This document shows, piece after piece, positions 18,507 through 27,777 of a stretch of 64,000 bases of DNA. The notes beneath the pieces are model-generated. The model did no database searches. It was not told the DNA's origin and saw only the letters and a list, made by a program, of their open reading frames with translations. The stretch spans positions 1 through 64,000 of the forward strand of contig NZ_PTXN01000015.1 of the NCBI RefSeq assembly GCF_012726345.1. Reading direction: 5' to 3'. The first letter of the stretch is position 1, and each line of letters starts with the position of its first letter. The translations under genes and the position numbers were made by a program. The stretch comes from Marinomonas sp. UCMA 3892. Its GTDB lineage: Bacteria; Pseudomonadota; Gammaproteobacteria; Pseudomonadales; Marinomonadaceae.

Positions 18507-19472
18507 ATGCTAACTGCAAAACAGACTTTTTTGTACGGCCTCTTTTTTAGCTCCGTCACTGTGCTGTTTTGGGGAATGTTGCCCATTGCTCTCAAACTTT
18601 CTGGAGGTTTTTCCGATCCTATTACTCTAACTTGGTTACGTTTTTCGGTGGCAGCCATAATTTTAGGCTTATGGCAATGGCAACGCGGCAAACTGGGTGA
18701 ATTCAAATCCCTGTCAAAAAATGACTGGCTGAGACTTTTCGCCGCAGGAACATTTTTGATTGTTAACTACACAAGCTTCGCATGGAGCTTAAACTTTTTA
18801 CTACCGGGTTCAGCACAATTAAGCTTTCAAATTGCACCGCTGTTTCTTGCCTTAGGCGGTTTATTTTTTCTAAAAGAAAGCATTAACTGGCAACAATGGC
18901 TATGCTTTGTGGGAATTGGGTTAGGAATGCTGGTTTTCTTCCATCCTATTTTTGGGCAAGGTAGTCAAGGCTCAATCTGGATTGGTTTTGCTATTATTCA
19001 AATGTCTGCCGCAGCATGGTCTATGTATGCGCTGCTGCAAAAATCTTTGTTCAAACACCTAGCTCCTTCCAACATATTACTAGCGATTTATATTTATGCT
19101 TTAGTCGTTATGCTGCCGTTTTCATCACCAAGCGAACTGCTAAAAATGTCTTCTGATGATACTTGGATTGCCGCATTCTGCTGCCTTAATACACTCATTG
19201 CATATGGCGCTTTCGCACAAGCCATGCGTTATTGGCAAACCGTACAAGTCAGTGCTTCGATCGCGTTAACACCTGTGATGGCGTTCATATTGACAGAATT
19301 CTGTGTGGCTTTTGGTTGGTGGTCTGACAGCATAAGCTCCTCTCATGCTGACATGCTCAGTTTATTTGGCATGTTGATAGTTGTCATCAGCGCGATTAAC
19401 GTGCAACTGATAAGCGCGAGAGTACAGCGTAAAGCCGCATTACTGACAAAGTCACTAAGTGAAGCGGCTTAG
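18507..19472 (+). CDS. EamA/DMT-family permease, LysR-linked
   Basis: A 321-residue, about ten-TM inner-membrane protein with two EamA repeats (start GLFFSSVTVLFWGMLPIALK; LPGSAQLSFQIAPLFLALGG in the first repeat). The third EamA gene in this window, it is distinct in sequence from the other two. It is divergent from its probable LysR regulator. The substrate cannot be told from sequence. Confidence 0.86.
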   Translation: MLTAKQTFLYGLFFSSVTVLFWGMLPIALKLSGGFSDPITLTWLRFSVAAIILGLWQWQRGKLGEFKSLSKNDWLRLFAAGTFLIVNYTSFAWSLNFLLPGSAQLSFQIAPLFLALGGLFFLKESINWQQWLCFVGIGLGMLVFFHPIFGQGSQGSIWIGFAIIQMSAAAWSMYALLQKSLFKHLAPSNILLAIYIYALVVMLPFSSPSELLKMSSDDTWIAAFCCLNTLIAYGAFAQAMRYWQTVQVSASIALTPVMAFILTEFCVAFGWWSDSISSSHADMLSLFGMLIVVISAINVQLISARVQRKAALLTKSLSEAA

Positions 19473-19496
19473 TTTGATATTCAGAACTTTAGGTGG

Positions 19497-19847
19497 TTAC
19501 AGCCATAGCGTAAATGGAATGATTGAAATACCTAAAATAAGCAATACCGCGACTAGAGTAAAAATAGCCTCCGCAGGATTTTGACGAGCGTGTTGTAAAT
19601 AACCCAATATCCATTGTCCAAAAGTAATGGGACGCATGGTTTGAGCACGAGCGATTTGATCTTGATGAATTAACTCTCTTGCTTTAATGGCTTGCTCTTT
19701 GTCTTTTACCCAGAGTCCTGCCATGGAAATTTGCCAACGTCCAGCAGTGGTTTCGTAGAAGGCAATGTCATGATCGACTAGTAATTGACGAATATCGTCA
19801 GCTTCCTCATCAGGGACATATTTAAGCCGAAAAACCAGAGTCGCCAT
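19497..19847 (-). CDS. DUF6164-like small membrane protein
   Basis: A 116-residue protein whose N-terminal half (MATLVFRLKYVPDEEADDIR, then TTAGRWQISMAGLWV) resembles a family of short ACT/ferredoxin-fold-like proteins (I believe DUF6164). Its C-terminus carries one hydrophobic segment (about 90-112). I chose the ATG at 19847 because the family begins there; a frame extends 19 codons upstream without a ribosome site. Function unknown. It is convergent with the upstream EamA gene. Confidence 0.7.
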   Translation of the reverse strand: MATLVFRLKYVPDEEADDIRQLLVDHDIAFYETTAGRWQISMAGLWVKDKEQAIKARELIHQDQIARAQTMRPITFGQWILGYLQHARQNPAEAIFTLVAVLLILGISIIPFTLWL

Positions 19848-19933
19848 ATCGTAAAAACCTTGAGCATAGAAATTAAGCGGTAGAGAGTAAGAGAAGCCAG
19901 ACAATAATACAATCTTGTATTGTGAATGGTGTT

Positions 19934-21487
19934 TTAAGGAGAGGGATTTTCTTCAAACCAAGTAATAACTTGTTCTTTTGGTAGCGGACGACAAAAGTAA
20001 TAACCTTGTACCCTATCAACCCCAAGCTCTCGAACCGCATTAAGCTGATCTTCATGCTCAACGCCTTCGGCGATTAGTTCCATATTAAGTTCTTTTGCTA
20101 ATTTCGTGACTGAGGTTAGTATCTGACGAGTGAACTGATCATCCTTCAAGCTAGCAATAAAAATTTGATCCAGTTTCAATGTGTCATATGGGAAACGGCG
20201 AAGAAAATCTAACCCAGCATAGCCAGTACCAAAATCATCTACAGACAAACTAACGCCTAGCGCTTTAATATGTTCAAAACGACTCACCATCAAAGGCAAC
20301 TCTGCAGCGTCTAATACACTGGTTTCTGTTACTTCAAGGCCAAGCCGACCTTTCAATTCAGGATACTCTTCAAGGATCTCTGCCAAATCTGACGCAAAGC
20401 ATTCTTTAAGAAGGCTATGCCTATCAACGTTCACTGATATTTTAATGTGTCTTAGTTGCTCAGGATATTCTCTATAAAAGTCCCCAACTTTGCGAATCAC
20501 CATCCAAGTAAGATGATCGATCAAGCCCAACCGATCCGCCATATCTACAATCACTAATGGCGAGACCTGACCATAACGAAATGAATTCCATCGAATAAGC
20601 GCCTCCATTTCATGAAACCCACCCTCTTGTAGTGAAACAATCGGCTGAAAATGCACTTCCATGGCATTGTTTTTAATTGCTCGTTTGATGCAATGACGTA
20701 AAGAATGTCGATAATAAACAAGCACTAAATGCCCAATATAGAATACGAAAGACAACAACACCCAGCACACTATAATAAATGGCAAAAGCGACCATAGATG
20801 ACGCCAATATAAACTTGAGGGGAAAATCACAGCCAATGTCATCGACCAATCAGCTAAAGACACTTCTGTATTACCCAATACGCTGGAATCTATGTCATTA
20901 CTATTTGAAAAGAGTACCTGCTTACCAAGAGTCAGTTCATAAAAGTAATCTGGTAAAAGGATTTGATCAACACTAGCAGCAATCCTATCTGGCGGCGCTA
21001 ATCCATTTACCCCAAGACCATCATCTCTCTGATAAAAAGCAAAAAATGTAGATTCTCCCAACGTATTAGAATTCACTAAAGAGACTGTTTTTCGACCCAT
21101 ACTCTGCGTAATACGCGACGCTATTGAGTCATATATTTTAATATTCATAGCCCCTAAATTTGAGCAATACACTCTAAATTCTGAATTGAACAAACCAAAT
21201 TCTTTAAAGGTAGGTGAATAAAATGTGGCACGCCTTAAACGCGTAATATCGGCTTTTTCACAAGATAAACTGCTATCATCAACAACCCGCTTCAACTCTG
21301 TAAAAATACCATTCATTCGATCTGACAAAGCATTTTTGGCAACGTTTGTACGATTATCTAAATCATTCAATAAAGATAAATAAAGTCCAAGAGTAAAAAC
21401 CGTAAAAATAATAAAAAGGGCAAGGAAAGCATAGAGGAAGACTATTTTTTTCTTAGAAGGCACTAGTGCAGTGATGTTTTTAAACAT
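19934..21487 (-). CDS. CSS-motif EAL-domain c-di-GMP phosphodiesterase
   Basis: A 517-residue membrane protein: TM1 (about 15-38), a periplasmic CSS-motif-like domain with redox-type cysteines (DSSLSCEKAD and RVYCSNLG), TM2 (about 238-260) and a cytoplasmic EAL domain (about 270-510). No GGDEF is present. Catalytic motifs EALIRW, LEVTETS, DDFGTGYAGLD, LKLDQIF, AEGVEH and QGYYFCRPLP are intact, so it should hydrolyse c-di-GMP. In related enterobacterial Pde proteins the CSS domain controls activity through a disulfide; that control here is inference. Confidence 0.92.
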   Translation of the reverse strand: MFKNITALVPSKKKIVFLYAFLALFIIFTVFTLGLYLSLLNDLDNRTNVAKNALSDRMNGIFTELKRVVDDSSLSCEKADITRLRRATFYSPTFKEFGLFNSEFRVYCSNLGAMNIKIYDSIASRITQSMGRKTVSLVNSNTLGESTFFAFYQRDDGLGVNGLAPPDRIAASVDQILLPDYFYELTLGKQVLFSNSNDIDSSVLGNTEVSLADWSMTLAVIFPSSLYWRHLWSLLPFIIVCWVLLSFVFYIGHLVLVYYRHSLRHCIKRAIKNNAMEVHFQPIVSLQEGGFHEMEALIRWNSFRYGQVSPLVIVDMADRLGLIDHLTWMVIRKVGDFYREYPEQLRHIKISVNVDRHSLLKECFASDLAEILEEYPELKGRLGLEVTETSVLDAAELPLMVSRFEHIKALGVSLSVDDFGTGYAGLDFLRRFPYDTLKLDQIFIASLKDDQFTRQILTSVTKLAKELNMELIAEGVEHEDQLNAVRELGVDRVQGYYFCRPLPKEQVITWFEENPSP

Positions 21488-21591
21488 AAAGCGCCCTCCC
21501 TGTTACTTAGTCTAAAAGAAATAAAGCATACATTTTTAGGTCTTTTAAAAGACATGCAAATCATTACATAGATATTAAAAAGCACCAATAA

Positions 21592-21616
21592 AAAAGACCG
21601 CCTAAAGCAGTCTTTT
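21592..21616. terminator. Bidirectional-type terminator hairpin
   Basis: AAAGACCGC and GCAGTCTTT (one mismatch, 5-nt loop) are flanked by an A-run to the left and TTTT to the right. It lies between the DUF3833 gene, whose operon it can terminate on the minus strand, and the start of the EAL gene. Confidence 0.7.
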
Positions 21617-21733
21617 ATATATAACACAGAAAATAAATCTTGTGCTCACTATCTCTATTCAACACGGTAATAAAGCATCTGTAGTATTATGCATTTTTGT
21701 ACGAACGATCAGATGTAATTAAACGTATCTATA

Positions 21734-22285
21734 CTACTGAGGAGCCTTTTCAATAACGATAGACAAGTAACCAACTTCAACGCCAAATTTTTTCATTACC
21801 GATTCGTTAATAACAACACCCTCTTTTACCATATACATACGATCATCAACATTTACTTCTATTAAATCGCCATCATAGGGAACCTGTAATACATAATTCA
21901 TAAATAAGGCGTTACCAGACATTTTAATGTCACCTGAGCCAACAACATCATTCGCTGTTGCGGAATATTCACCCTGCTCGTTGGGCGTCATAATCCAAGT
22001 TCTATGTTGGATTTCACCATCATCAAACACAAATTTCTCAGCTAATATGCCAACCCCACCTTTCCAACGTCCTTCTAACGTAGCATTGAAATAACGAGTC
22101 ACTTCACCACTACGATTTTTCAAAATGCCATGCGCAGTTAAAGGCCCAGTAAAGAAGCTTTGTAAGTCAAACTTTGGCTCATTTTTAGCGTACAAAGACA
22201 CGTCAGACGTAGAGCATGCCGTAAGCAATAATACACACAGTAAAAAAGTGAGTTTACCCGTAACAGATCGGAACAGATGTCTCAT
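21734..22285 (-). CDS. DUF3833 family lipoprotein
   Basis: A 183-residue predicted lipoprotein: N-terminal signal with lipobox LTAC (Cys about 24) and a mature domain of the DUF3833 family (FFTGPLTAHGILKNRSGEVTRYF, FVFDDGEIQHRTW). It is the last gene of the eight-gene operon that faces the ECF sigma/ChrR genes; DUF3833 genes often accompany CFA-synthase-like genes. Molecular function is unknown; a periplasmic lipid-carrier or envelope role is conjecture. Confidence 0.82.
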   Translation of the reverse strand: MRHLFRSVTGKLTFLLCVLLLTACSTSDVSLYAKNEPKFDLQSFFTGPLTAHGILKNRSGEVTRYFNATLEGRWKGGVGILAEKFVFDDGEIQHRTWIMTPNEQGEYSATANDVVGSGDIKMSGNALFMNYVLQVPYDGDLIEVNVDDRMYMVKEGVVINESVMKKFGVEVGYLSIVIEKAPQ

Positions 22286-22321
22286 ATTACTTACTTCCCC
22301 TAAGCTAACGTTGAAAATAGA

Positions 22322-23050
22322 TTACATATAATGATATTGGATATCGACGGTTTGATACTTACCTTGTGCGTCACAGATATTTGCTCGACCTGTAAAACGT
22401 AATAATCTTTTATCTGCTGGATCATAAGCAACCACAATAGGATCGACCGCCAATTTTACCAACCAAGAAACAGGGGAAAGAGCGAAACACTGAGCACCAT
22501 CCTGAGTTCCTTCCACGCATGCGGCTTTACTGAAACGAAATGTAAAGGTCGTTTGTTTACTGGGTACTAGATATTCAACATCCATATTTTTACCTGACTC
22601 TAATGCGTCCCAATATTGTTTAATAAAAGCATCGAAGCCAGCATCCACTACCATGCCAGCCGCTAATTTCAATGAAGCCTTGTCTTCTTTGCCAGCACTA
22701 TTCTCTTGATAAACAACATCTAACTTTCCACCAGATTGGGTGACTTCAATCTTTTCTCCGTTACGCTCATTTAGCTGCGAGAAACTTGGCGTTATCATCG
22801 ACTGAGAAAAATTTAGAGTTTTATGCCCAAAAACACGACCATCTGGCTCTGAGTATTCGACATTATAAGTCCCATCAGCAAGTTTTTCGTGGGTTTCTCT
22901 GTATAACAAAGCCCCCGTTTTCACACTGTAGGCACTGCCTACTATTTTAGAAAAAGACGTATCAGCCAAACATACAGAGCTAAATAAGAAGGCACAAAAG
23001 GCAGCAATAAAAAACCGCTGCTGCGGTAAAAATACAAAAGAACACTTCAT
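22322..23050 (-). CDS. Exported protein of unknown function in the ECF/ChrR-linked operon
   Basis: A protein of about 242 residues with a clear Sec signal peptide (hydrophobic core FFIAAFCAFLFSSVCLA, cleavage near A-D). The beta-rich mature part contains a Cys pair (KAACVEGTQDGAQCF) and a third Cys (ANICDAQG), suggesting disulfides. I do not recognise the family. I took the ATG at 23050; a GTG six codons upstream is possible. It sits between the DUF2878 and DUF3833 genes with short gaps, so it is part of the same transcript and probably acts in the periplasm with them. Confidence 0.75.
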   Translation of the reverse strand: MKCSFVFLPQQRFFIAAFCAFLFSSVCLADTSFSKIVGSAYSVKTGALLYRETHEKLADGTYNVEYSEPDGRVFGHKTLNFSQSMITPSFSQLNERNGEKIEVTQSGGKLDVVYQENSAGKEDKASLKLAAGMVVDAGFDAFIKQYWDALESGKNMDVEYLVPSKQTTFTFRFSKAACVEGTQDGAQCFALSPVSWLVKLAVDPIVVAYDPADKRLLRFTGRANICDAQGKYQTVDIQYHYM

Positions 23051-23075
23051 TTTCTTATCTATCCTCACTCTTTAA

Positions 23076-23591
23076 CTAATGCTCATTTTTAACTAATGTC
23101 CACTTTTCACAAAGCCATACGCCCAACGGTAACACCAAAGACCAAATAATCGCTACTATAAAAAGAGTCAAGAATATGGGTTCTAACAAGCTGATTCCGG
23201 CTAAATTAGCACCAGCAAAATAACTCATCGTTGGCCCAACTCCCCCCATTAAAGCACTCAAAACATAACGTGAGCGCAAAAAAGCCAAACTATGAGCAAA
23301 TAAGGTGCCGACACAAACCCAAAGACAAAGCAGCCAAATCGGCGGCAATTTTGTTTGTCCGAATAAGGTTACGCTTGATGAAAACACACCAATCTGAAAC
23401 AAAGTACCATCAATGACGACACCTAGTGCTAGGAAGGTAAACAGCAAACGCCATTCTCTACGAGTCTGCATAAAATAGCGATCATGCAAAAAAAGATAAA
23501 CCAGCGTTGCGACCAATGCCCAAGCATTGCCAGCAAGCAAGCAGATAAACCAAACAATTTGAAACAAAATGGCATTCATCAAAGGTTTCAT
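23076..23591 (-). CDS. DUF2878 integral membrane protein
   Basis: A 171-residue protein with about five or six hydrophobic segments covering nearly its whole length, including the FQIVWFICLLAGN start and the central GVVIDGTLFQIGVF segment typical of DUF2878. GGAG lies 8 nt upstream of the ATG. It is located 14 bp after the CFA-synthase-like gene in the ECF-facing operon. Function is unknown; association with lipid-modification genes is recurrent. Confidence 0.82.
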   Translation of the reverse strand: MKPLMNAILFQIVWFICLLAGNAWALVATLVYLFLHDRYFMQTRREWRLLFTFLALGVVIDGTLFQIGVFSSSVTLFGQTKLPPIWLLCLWVCVGTLFAHSLAFLRSRYVLSALMGGVGPTMSYFAGANLAGISLLEPIFLTLFIVAIIWSLVLPLGVWLCEKWTLVKNEH

Positions 23592-23605
23592 GCCATTTAC
23601 TCCAT

Positions 23606-24874
23606 TTACTTAGTGCCAATCGACAAACGATGATCTGGTTTAGCAAAAACAAACTGCCCAGTACTAATGGCTCGCTCTTTAAAGCCACCTTCACAATAAG
23701 CCAGATAAAAATCCCACATACGGCAGAACACATCATCGAATCCCATCTCCGTAACTTCACGACGTGCTGCATGAAAACGTGTACGCCAATCGGCAAGGGT
23801 TTTCGCGTAATGTTCGGTAATGTCTTCTAATCCAACGATCTGCATGTCGGTCTTAGAGGCAATCTTATGAGCAATCACTTGGTTAGAAGGCAAACAACCA
23901 CCTGGGAAGATGTAACGCTGAATAAAGTCCACAGAGCTGCGTGCGTAGTCGTAACGCTGATCGGCGATAGTAATAGCTTGAATCACCATAACACCGTGTG
24001 GTTTCAAGAGCGCACTGCACTTAGAAAAATAGCTGTCGTAGTATTCGTGGCCGACCGCTTCGATCATTTCAATAGATACAAGTTTGTCATATTGACCTTG
24101 CAGATCTCGATAGTCTTCGAGTAACAAAGTGATTTTGTCTTGCAACCCTTCGGCTTCCACCCGCGCTTTGGCAAATTCGTACTGTTCTTTGGAAATAGTC
24201 GTCGTGGTTACTTGGCACCCATAATGCTTCGCCGCATGAATCGCCATGCCGCCCCAACCCGTTCCAATTTCTAACAGATGATCATCTTCGCTAAGCTGTA
24301 GCTTTTGGCAAATACGATCCAGTTTATTCACCGACGCTTCTTCTAAAGAAGAGTTAACCTGAGGATAAACCGCCGAGGAATACATCATGGTAGGATCTAA
24401 AAACAAAGAGAAAAAATCGTTACCCAAATCATAATGAGCAGAAATATTATCTTTAGAGCCTTTTTTAGTATTGGCGTTTAACTTATGAACAATTTTGGCA
24501 CCAATACGGCTCCAAATTGGGCGTTTAGCATCCATTTTATTAATCAGGTTTAAGTTAGCGACCATCAAGCGAATAACGCCAACAACGTCTGAAGAAGACC
24601 ACCAGCCTTTCATATAAGCTTCGCCAGCACCGATACTGCTGTTTAAAAACACATCGCGGTAAGCATGAATATCATGAACATGAATATGAGCAATGTATTG
24701 AGTATTATCTTTCGCTTCACCAAAAGAATAGGTCTCACCATTCTCTTCCAACGTAAGATGACCCACTTCCAATTTACCCAGCATAGCAAAGACCATTTTG
24801 CGGGCTAAATTATCAAACCATGTTGTTGTGCGATTTTTTCTCACTTTTTGATTATCCATACTGACGGAGTTCAT
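23606..24874 (-). CDS. Cyclopropane-fatty-acid synthase-family SAM methyltransferase
   Basis: A 422-residue enzyme of the CFA/mycolic acid methyltransferase family, acting on unsaturated acyl chains of membrane phospholipids. Features are the N-terminal lipid-binding domain (GEAYMKGWWSSSD), NISAHYDLGNDFFSLFLD, and the SAM site LLEIGTGWGGMAIHAAK. SIEMIEAVGHEYYDSYF (active-site Glu region) and YIFPGGCLPS follow. The context (FAD oxidoreductase, DUF1365, ECF/ChrR) matches clusters in which this family acts as the acyl methylase of furan-fatty-acid synthesis rather than housekeeping Cfa. Whether it makes cyclopropane or methylated/furan acids cannot be decided from sequence. Confidence 0.88.
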   Translation of the reverse strand: MNSVSMDNQKVRKNRTTTWFDNLARKMVFAMLGKLEVGHLTLEENGETYSFGEAKDNTQYIAHIHVHDIHAYRDVFLNSSIGAGEAYMKGWWSSSDVVGVIRLMVANLNLINKMDAKRPIWSRIGAKIVHKLNANTKKGSKDNISAHYDLGNDFFSLFLDPTMMYSSAVYPQVNSSLEEASVNKLDRICQKLQLSEDDHLLEIGTGWGGMAIHAAKHYGCQVTTTTISKEQYEFAKARVEAEGLQDKITLLLEDYRDLQGQYDKLVSIEMIEAVGHEYYDSYFSKCSALLKPHGVMVIQAITIADQRYDYARSSVDFIQRYIFPGGCLPSNQVIAHKIASKTDMQIVGLEDITEHYAKTLADWRTRFHAARREVTEMGFDDVFCRMWDFYLAYCEGGFKERAISTGQFVFAKPDHRLSIGTK

Positions 24875-24913
24875 ACTTGTTAGTCTCCTAATGCATTTGT
24901 TCTACTTAATTTA

Positions 24914-25699
24914 TTATTTCAATTTAGTAGTGGTAGACGATGAATTCGGATGTGAATAAAAAGGTACTTTCTTCATCCAAAGCTTAAGTGCTTGCCAATA
25001 AATACCGAATGCGACTTTCATCGTCATGACAGGGTAATTAAACAGCACCCTAGCCATGGAGCTTGACGTTAGTGTCATTCGAGTCAGCGACAATGTGGCA
25101 TCAAACACACATTGCTCACCCTCTAATTCTTTGTTCTGCATGTGTACAGCTAACTTCTTATTCGGAACATTGCTGCGCCAATCATAAAAATGTTCCATCG
25201 GATGAAAAGGCGACACATGCATTGCCTTATTGAATTGAATACGCTGCATTTGATCGCTTGGATCACATTTTAAAACGTAAGGGATTTTTTCGTTCCAAGG
25301 TGTGTTAGTTACCTCAAGCAACATAGCTTGCAGCTGCTCACTTTCATCAAAGCAGTAATAAATAGTGATGGGGTTAATAATGAAGCCGAAATAGCGACAA
25401 TTGGTCAGCATGCGAACTGAGCCAGATAAACTCAGCCCCAAACGCTCATTCACTTCAGACAATACAGCTTGTTTGATTGACAAAGACTCATCCCCGAAAT
25501 AATCCTTTCGAGAAAACCGAGCGAGTGACCAAGATTTCATCGACCACCAAGGGCTCATCGCCAGTACATCATCCAACTCATCTAAATCAAAATACATCAT
25601 AAAGACGCGATAGCGAAAGGCATGGGAGCGCGGAGTAAAACGACGATGCCTCACCATTCCATGATAAATAGCACTGTGCTTAGGAACAAAATCTACCAT
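24914..25699 (-). CDS. DUF1365 family protein
   Basis: A 261-residue DUF1365 protein (COG3496-type). The N-terminal HGMVRHRRFTPRSHAFRYRV and the central FGFIINPITIYYCFD plus MHVSPFHPMEHFYDWR are the family hallmarks. It overlaps the upstream FAD-oxidoreductase gene by 7 bp, so the two are coupled. The pair, with a CFA-like methyltransferase, is the conserved core of ChrR-linked lipid clusters in Rhodobacter and many marine gammaproteobacteria. Its biochemical role is not established from sequence. Confidence 0.9.
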   Translation of the reverse strand: MVDFVPKHSAIYHGMVRHRRFTPRSHAFRYRVFMMYFDLDELDDVLAMSPWWSMKSWSLARFSRKDYFGDESLSIKQAVLSEVNERLGLSLSGSVRMLTNCRYFGFIINPITIYYCFDESEQLQAMLLEVTNTPWNEKIPYVLKCDPSDQMQRIQFNKAMHVSPFHPMEHFYDWRSNVPNKKLAVHMQNKELEGEQCVFDATLSLTRMTLTSSSMARVLFNYPVMTMKVAFGIYWQALKLWMKKVPFYSHPNSSSTTTKLK

Positions 25700-26943
25700 G
25701 AAACACCAAGTCCATTAGCGACACGAACACCGCTCCAACAACCATCTTCATGAAAACCATTGCGCCAATAGGCACCACAGAACCATGTCTTGTTTACGCC
25801 ATTTATATCTGACCAACGATCCTGTGCTTTGATGCCTTCCAAGGTAAAGGTAGGATGTGAGTACTGAAAGCGCCCAACTATTTTGTCTTCCGCGATCATG
25901 TCGGTCTGATTCAAAGTCACCACATAAGTCGTGTCGCTGGAAAAATGCTGCAGAATATTCATGTTGTAGCTAAGGGTTGCAGGTTTAGTTCGATCCGTGC
26001 CGAGGTGATAATTCCAGCTCGACCAGGCCAATTTTTTCTTCGGCAACAGTCGCGTATCGGTATGAAGTACCACGTCGTTATTTCGATAAGGAATCGCACC
26101 CAAAACGGCTTGCTCGTCTGGGGAAGGGTCTGCCAACAAAGCCAAGGCTTCGTCACTATGACAAGCGAACACCACTTGATCAAAAATCTGTGCTGAGCCA
26201 TCACCAAAGTGAATGATGACTTTATCCTCAGAGCGATGCACTTGAGTAATATCTGCCCCAAGCTGGATTCTGTCTTTGAACTTTTCTACCAAAGGCTGTA
26301 AATACGCCGAAGAACCTCCTTCGATTACTCGCCATTGCGGCCGATCATTAACGCTCAATAAACCATGATTCTTAAAGAAGCGAACGAAGAACACCAAAGG
26401 AAACTCCATCATTTCATCAAGTGTTGATGACCAAATAGCGCTTCCCATAGGAATCAAATAATGGCTCGCAAAGCGGCTACCGTAACCCTTTTCTTTTAGA
26501 TATTCGCCAAGCGTCACGCCTTCTTTTAACTGGCCACTTTCTAGGTCCAAAATGGCTTCTTTATTAAAACGTAAGATGTCTTTTAACATGCCAATAAAAG
26601 AGAAGTTCAATAGGTTTCGACGCTGAGCAAACAAGGTGTTTAAGTTGTTTCCACCATACTCTAATCCACTACGCTGACAGCTGACGCTAAAGCTCATTTC
26701 TGTTGCTTTAGATTTCACCCCTAGCTCGTCCATCAAACGAATGAAGTTTGGGTAAGTCCAGTCATTAAAGACAATAAAGCCAGTATCAATTGCCCGAGTA
26801 CTCCCTGCTTCTTCTACTTGTACGGTCGCAGTATGGCCGCCGATCCGCTCTGCAGATTCAAACACCGTCACATCATGTTGCTGCTGTAAAAGATAAGCGC
26901 TGGTTAGACCGGAAATCCCTGATCCAATAATGGCAATTTTCAC
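25693..26943 (-). CDS. NAD/FAD-dependent oxidoreductase (COG2907-type, amine-oxidase-like)
   Basis: A 416-residue flavoprotein with an N-terminal Rossmann dinucleotide fold (IAIIGSGISGLTSAYLL, then FESAERIGGHTATV). Family features DTGFIVFNDWTYPNF and the C-terminal FAD motif WFCGAYWRNGFHEDG are present. In ChrR/RpoE regulons this family is thought to oxidise or desaturate modified fatty acyl chains together with the CFA-like methylase and DUF1365 protein. It begins 65 bp after the SDR gene and overlaps the DUF1365 gene. Confidence 0.9.
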   Translation of the reverse strand: MKIAIIGSGISGLTSAYLLQQQHDVTVFESAERIGGHTATVQVEEAGSTRAIDTGFIVFNDWTYPNFIRLMDELGVKSKATEMSFSVSCQRSGLEYGGNNLNTLFAQRRNLLNFSFIGMLKDILRFNKEAILDLESGQLKEGVTLGEYLKEKGYGSRFASHYLIPMGSAIWSSTLDEMMEFPLVFFVRFFKNHGLLSVNDRPQWRVIEGGSSAYLQPLVEKFKDRIQLGADITQVHRSEDKVIIHFGDGSAQIFDQVVFACHSDEALALLADPSPDEQAVLGAIPYRNNDVVLHTDTRLLPKKKLAWSSWNYHLGTDRTKPATLSYNMNILQHFSSDTTYVVTLNQTDMIAEDKIVGRFQYSHPTFTLEGIKAQDRWSDINGVNKTWFCGAYWRNGFHEDGCWSGVRVANGLGVSW

Positions 26944-27008
26944 TCATTGTCCCCTTAAAACATATTTTGTTATTACCAGCTGAACTGGTGTTTTTAGATT
27001 TGAAATCG

Positions 27009-27767
27009 TTATTTAGTTTTTGGCGCCAACATCGATAACCATAATTTTGGGAAATGTCTTCCTGCCCACAACATGGCCGTTAGCCGTTTTGGAAAGGCGT
27101 ACTCAAATGGACGAGACTCTAGTGCACTGAACATGCGTTTTGCAGCATCATCCGGTGACATTAGAAACGGCATAGAAAAGGTGTTTTTCTGCGTCAAAGG
27201 CGTATCAACAAAACCCGGCAATAAACAGGTGACATCGACATTGAATTGCTTCAAATCCATGCGCAAAGAAGATAAGAAATATCGAATAGCGGCTTTACTT
27301 GCACCATAGGCTTCAGCTTGCGGAAAAGCAGCCTGTACGGCTTGAGAACTCACACCAATCAAATGCGGACGTAAGGATTTCTTCAGCAATGGCAAACACA
27401 CTTCGACACTATTCACCAAACCAATAAAGTTAACCGACATAATACGATCCATCATTTTCCAATCTGGATCAGTGTCCGTCATATCCAAATACTCACAGGT
27501 ACCTGCGTTTAATACCGCACAGTCTAAATGGGCAGAATATGAACTCAGTGTATCTCGGACGGAATCCATTTGACTGTCATCCGTTATATCAAAAGGAATA
27601 AATGTTAAATGTTGGTGTTTGTCTATTAGAGGCTCTAGCTCGCCTTGCTTGCGCGCACTGGCTAATACCCTCCAACCGTCATCTAAATAACGTTTGGTCA
27701 ACGCAAGACCAATACCTGAACTCGCTCCGGTTATCCAAACGACTTTTCTATCCACTGCCTGACTCAT
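27009..27767 (-). CDS. Short-chain dehydrogenase/reductase
   Basis: A 252-residue classical SDR: cofactor motif TGASSGIG (about 14-21), NAG at about 90, catalytic Ser in GVSSQAVQ, and the YGASK motif (about 154-158). PGFVDTPLTQK follows the active site. The substrate is unknown; within this operon it could reduce a carbonyl formed during acyl-chain modification or detoxify lipid aldehydes. It begins 10 bp after the SnoaL-like gene. Confidence 0.9.
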   Translation of the reverse strand: MSQAVDRKVVWITGASSGIGLALTKRYLDDGWRVLASARKQGELEPLIDKHQHLTFIPFDITDDSQMDSVRDTLSSYSAHLDCAVLNAGTCEYLDMTDTDPDWKMMDRIMSVNFIGLVNSVEVCLPLLKKSLRPHLIGVSSQAVQAAFPQAEAYGASKAAIRYFLSSLRMDLKQFNVDVTCLLPGFVDTPLTQKNTFSMPFLMSPDDAAKRMFSALESRPFEYAFPKRLTAMLWAGRHFPKLWLSMLAPKTK

Positions 27768-27777
27768 GAGACTCTCC